A stretch of 64,000 bases of DNA from Enterobacteriaceae bacterium (lineage in GTDB: Bacteria > Pseudomonadota > Gammaproteobacteria > Enterobacterales > Enterobacteriaceae). Position numbers and translations under genes: made by a program. The stretch lies in NCBI GenBank assembly GCA_902363335.1, contig CABIZV010000004.1, positions 372,001 through 436,000 on the forward strand, given 5' to 3'. This document shows positions 61,635 through 64,000 of the stretch, one piece after another. The notes beneath the pieces are model-generated. The model saw nothing but the letters and a program-made list of their open reading frames with translations, searched no databases and had not been told where the DNA came from. Positions within the stretch are counted from its first letter, which is position 1; each line of letters opens with the position of its first letter.

Positions 61635-62480
61635 TTGAACAACTGGTCACCAGAGCACACAAAAGACATCAAGAGTTGGTTTAAGATTGATACATATCGC
61701 AAATTTGAAGACCTCTCATTGCTCCAGTTTTACCATGAGATATGGGCTCGTAACTTGTTCTTTAAGGAGTATCGGGAAGAGTTTGAGAGCAGAACTCTTA
61801 TGGGTTACTTCTCAAAAATTTTCAGTGGCAATCCTTTTTTAATTGAAGAAGGGCAACTGGGATACATGACTCCTGCCAATAAACTTTTTCAGCCTCCCCA
61901 TTTTTTTCTAACAACTCTTGATCGCCTTGCTGAAACGAGCATCATTGCTATGCAACGCGGAGGTTTTGTTTGGGATGGTGATGACAATTATTCAATAAAC
62001 AGAGATCTTCGGGAAGAATCACTTTCAGATATTATGCCAGATCAGTTTTCACGAACAGTCATGTTCGAGATTGATTTGGCAAGTGGCACAGACGAAGAGA
62101 TTGCAGAGTCGCTTAAAGCTGCATTACCGCAGTGGCGTAAAATCAAAAGTATCGAACCAGATCCTTTAGAATCAGTTCGCTTTGGGTATGGAACTATCAA
62201 GAAACTCATCAGTTATCGTGTGATACCTATGCTGGATATCCTGGTGTGGGCAGCCGTTAAAAAAATCCGTGTCTCTGACGACAGGTTATCCAGACTGCTA
62301 TATACAGACGATGACGAAGAAAGCGAAATGAGGCAGTCTAGCCAAATCAAAGATACCGACAGGCCTTTGGCTCTTAAATCCTGCACAACTGACTTTATCC
62401 GACAATTCCATTACTTCATGAACAAAAATAGCCATTTGAAGCAAATGAAAGTCTCTGATGTAATGAAACTATCTGATTAG
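61635..62480 (+). CDS. Unknown island protein, 281 residues
   Basis: Begins MNNWSPEHTKDIKSWFKIDT by TTG with GGAG 8 bases upstream; an ATG at 61628 is out of frame and leads to a very short ORF. Soluble, mixed alpha/beta-looking, with aromatic-rich N-terminus, an Arg/Asp-rich middle and a DDDEESE patch near residue 235. I recognise no domain. A terminator follows. Similar lone proteins beside AlpA genes are common in islands; function unknown. Confidence 0.75.
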   Translation: MNNWSPEHTKDIKSWFKIDTYRKFEDLSLLQFYHEIWARNLFFKEYREEFESRTLMGYFSKIFSGNPFLIEEGQLGYMTPANKLFQPPHFFLTTLDRLAETSIIAMQRGGFVWDGDDNYSINRDLREESLSDIMPDQFSRTVMFEIDLASGTDEEIAESLKAALPQWRKIKSIEPDPLESVRFGYGTIKKLISYRVIPMLDILVWAAVKKIRVSDDRLSRLLYTDDDEESEMRQSSQIKDTDRPLALKSCTTDFIRQFHYFMNKNSHLKQMKVSDVMKLSD

Positions 62481-62524
62481 AATTACATTTATAACTATTT
62501 GTTTTAATTGTTAAAATTAACTAA

Positions 62525-62553
62525 AGGCATCATTGTGAATGGTGCTTTTTTTT
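62525..62553 (+). terminator. Terminator after the 281-residue gene
   Basis: AGGCATCATT / AATGGTGCTT stem (two G-T pairs), GTG loop, then a run of Ts. Confidence 0.8.
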
Positions 62554-62760
62554 GCGATTTTTACTTTAAACCGGGCATTTTGACACTTGCTATAAAACGG
62601 GGGAATTTCAGCTACTCTCAAGTTCCCCTTTTCTGTACGGCACCAACTTCGAGAAAAACATCCTGCATAGCTACGAAGAACCTCCGCTTCAGGAGCTTCG
62701 CTCTTTTCTTTTCCCAACTGTTCGTATAGTGACTTCACCGCAACGACAAGGGATAACGAA

Positions 62761-62967
62761 ATGAAAAATCAAGCAACCCGCCTAATACGATTACCAGAAG
62801 TTCTCGAACGAACTGGCTACGGAAAAGCCTGGATATATCGTCTGATCAACGATGGTAAGTTTCCTGCTCCTGTCAAAATTGGAAGTCGTGCAGTAGCTTT
62901 CGTTGAAAGTGAGATTGATACCTGGATTCAGTCTGTTATCGAAACAAGTCGAAATAATGTTGCTTAA
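62761..62967 (+). CDS. AlpA-family transcriptional regulator
   Basis: 68 residues with an AlpA helix-turn-helix: LIRLPEVLERTGYGKAWIYR, then FPAPVKIGSRAVAFVESEID. CP4-57 AlpA activates its island's integrase and excision; this gene probably serves the second island. RBS GGATAACGAA is weak. Confidence 0.9.
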   Translation: MKNQATRLIRLPEVLERTGYGKAWIYRLINDGKFPAPVKIGSRAVAFVESEIDTWIQSVIETSRNNVA

Positions 62968-62987
62968 TTGAACTTAGGAGTGATTTT

Positions 62988-63287
62988 ATGAATATCGAAG
63001 AATTTGTAAGCGAAGAAAACCATATGTGCAATTTATGCGGAGATCTTTTTTACAAGATCTTTGACCAAGAAGTGATTTATGACTTACCTAATAACGAGTT
63101 TAATAAAGAAATCATTTACTGGCTCAGTCAGTACCTTGTAGGAAATCTGAGAGAACCTTTAGACTCGATCTCTGAGCTTAATGCTTGCAAACAGATATAT
63201 GTTTACGAGACCTGGTTATCTCTAATTAAATGTCCTGATGAATTGAAACTCCTAGCGAAGCGGATAATTTTATATCTAATGGATTAA
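62988..63287 (+). CDS. Small hypothetical island protein
   Basis: 99 residues from MNIEEFVSEENHMCNLCGDL, helical, acidic, with a C-x2-C pair (CNLC) near residue 14. 20 bases after alpA in the same direction, with TTAGGAGTG as RBS. No family recognised. Confidence 0.65.
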   Translation: MNIEEFVSEENHMCNLCGDLFYKIFDQEVIYDLPNNEFNKEIIYWLSQYLVGNLREPLDSISELNACKQIYVYETWLSLIKCPDELKLLAKRIILYLMD

Positions 63288-63581
63288 GAGCTTTTTATGA
63301 AAATGTAAAGTTTGCTGCATAATTTATCTTAAAACTTTACAGAATAACTTACATTATTTTGGTTGCCGTTTATTAGCAAGGCAGTGAGATAGTTTTCGAA
63401 GTATTAGGTGTACATAATAATAACTAGATCTACCAGATGATAATTTGACAGGAATAAACATATATCTCACTGTTTTAATTTAACTAAATGGCTTAATCAA
63501 TTCAAATAAATTTGTAAATCTACGAAATGCTTATTATTAATATATTGGAATTATACTTTTTGTAAAGTTTAGGAGGAAAAT
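63288..63581. other. AT-rich gap
   Basis: 294 bases with no coding region or hairpin terminator that I can support; probable promoter region for the next gene. Confidence 0.5.
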
Positions 63582-64000
63582 ATGTGCAGTATTTGTGTGG
63601 ATTCTTTTATGTTCGAAAATGGTGAGAGATATTGTCATGTTGTAAATAAAGATACTGGTGAGCCATTGTATTATCCAAACTTGTATATAACAACACAAGT
63701 CAGGAATCGGTCAGAGTCTATATCAACAATGAAGGTTATCGCTGGGAGCATTTCATTGTTATATCGATTCTTTATGAGAAAAAATATCAATATTGATGAA
63801 AGAATTCAGAAAAGGATATTTCTGGCTCCTCATGAAATTGAAGATTTGATCGAATTCACTTCATTCAATTTTCGAGATGGCGAGAATGATAATTTTAGAA
63901 GTTCAAATGTCAAAAAACCAACTAAGTACTTTCGGATAACAACCATAGCTAACTATCTGGAATGGCTGTGCAAAATACATCTTTCTCATACAGGACAGAA
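63582..64000 (+). CDS. Probable tyrosine recombinase, 5' end only
   Basis: Open frame from ATG with strong RBS AGGAGG (63571-63576) to the window end, 139 codons. The sequence (YITTQVRNRSESISTMKVIA ... SLLYRFFMRKNINIDERIQK ... ITTIANYLEWLCKIHLS) resembles the SAM-like core-binding domain of large island-type tyrosine recombinases. Catalytic residues are outside the window. An N-terminal C-x2-C (MCSIC) is notable. Transposition-trio recombinase or island integrase cannot be told apart. Confidence 0.6.
   Translation, partial: MCSICVDSFMFENGERYCHVVNKDTGEPLYYPNLYITTQVRNRSESISTMKVIAGSISLLYRFFMRKNINIDERIQKRIFLAPHEIEDLIEFTSFNFRDGENDNFRSSNVKKPTKYFRITTIANYLEWLCKIHLSHTGQ

Larger units (their letters stand above)
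61352..64000. mobile_element. Start of a second genomic island
   Basis: AT-rich sequence right of the satellite with an unknown gene, an AlpA regulator, a small ORF and the start of a probable recombinase. No core enterobacterial gene is seen. It continues beyond the window. Confidence 0.7.

Noticed and set aside
62508..62738. 73-codon frames on both strands before alpA
   Set aside because: Overlap each other and the terminator; no RBS.
1..64000. CRISPR arrays and insertion sequences
   Set aside because: No regularly spaced repeat-spacer pattern and no transposase gene was found; the tRNA and REP-like tandems are not CRISPR.

Overview
This window is a chromosomal segment of an Enterobacteriaceae bacterium. 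Gene content and order (norR-gutQ-srl, mltB, pncC-recA-recX-alaS-csrA, serV/argVYZQ, gshA-micA-luxS, emrAB-mprA, proVWX, ygaM-ygaC-alaE, ygaP) match the E. coli 57-61 min region. It is not E. coli: nrdHIEF, ygaZH, stpA and ygaV are absent from their usual places, and several accessory clusters are inserted. The genus (Enterobacter, Klebsiella, Raoultella, Kluyvera or Citrobacter relatives) cannot be fixed from the sequence alone.

Layout. 1-6000: 3' part of norR facing the sorbitol (srlAEBD-gutM-srlR-gutQ) operon. 6.2-10 kb: mltB, then a zinc/manganese-type ABC importer behind a Zur-like palindrome, led by a 35-residue membrane ORF. 10-20.5 kb: core block with pncC, recA (LexA box), recX, alaS, csrA, one tRNA-Ser and four tandem tRNA-Arg genes, a BON lipoprotein, yqaB-yqaA, gshA, the sRNA micA and luxS. 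20.7-25 kb: a GPH-family sugar symporter with a GH3 glycosidase of reversed domain order. 25-29.7 kb: emrB-emrA-mprA and an intact ygaY-like exporter, then a three-copy 108-bp REP-type repeat. 30.2-33.5 kb: proVWX. 33.9-38.4 kb: an AhpD-like gene divergent from a MocR regulator, ygaM, ygaC, alaE, a YodC-like gene and ygaP. 38.5-46.5 kb: a protein with 11-residue LEA-like repeats and a chu/hmu-type heme-uptake and anaerobic heme-degradation operon. 46.6-49.1 kb: a DinI-like gene with a LexA box and an AT-rich efflux pump/TetR pair.

49.5-61.35 kb is a complete-looking P4-like phage satellite. It has imperfect 94-bp direct repeats at both ends that look like ssrA 3'-flank sequence. Inside are an IntA/P4-type integrase, alpha primase-helicase, cnr, an ORF151-like gene, Ash, Vis, two six-iteron clusters (ori/crr), a TGT-N12-ACA late-activator site, sid, an Ogr/delta gene, psu and a P2/P4-type cos site. 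Its accessory cargo is a NACHT-type NTPase directly downstream of int, in the position where P4 satellites carry anti-phage genes, and, at the other end, a PD-(D/E)XK nuclease-like protein with two membrane helices. These two genes are the best candidates for a little-described defence function.

61.35-64 kb begins a second AT-rich island: an unknown 281-residue protein, an AlpA-type regulator, a small hypothetical gene and the 5' end of a probable tyrosine recombinase. No intact ssrA 3' end is seen at the junction, which suggests tandem islands stacked at ssrA. All identifications come from reading the sequence and remembered family members; no database search was run.
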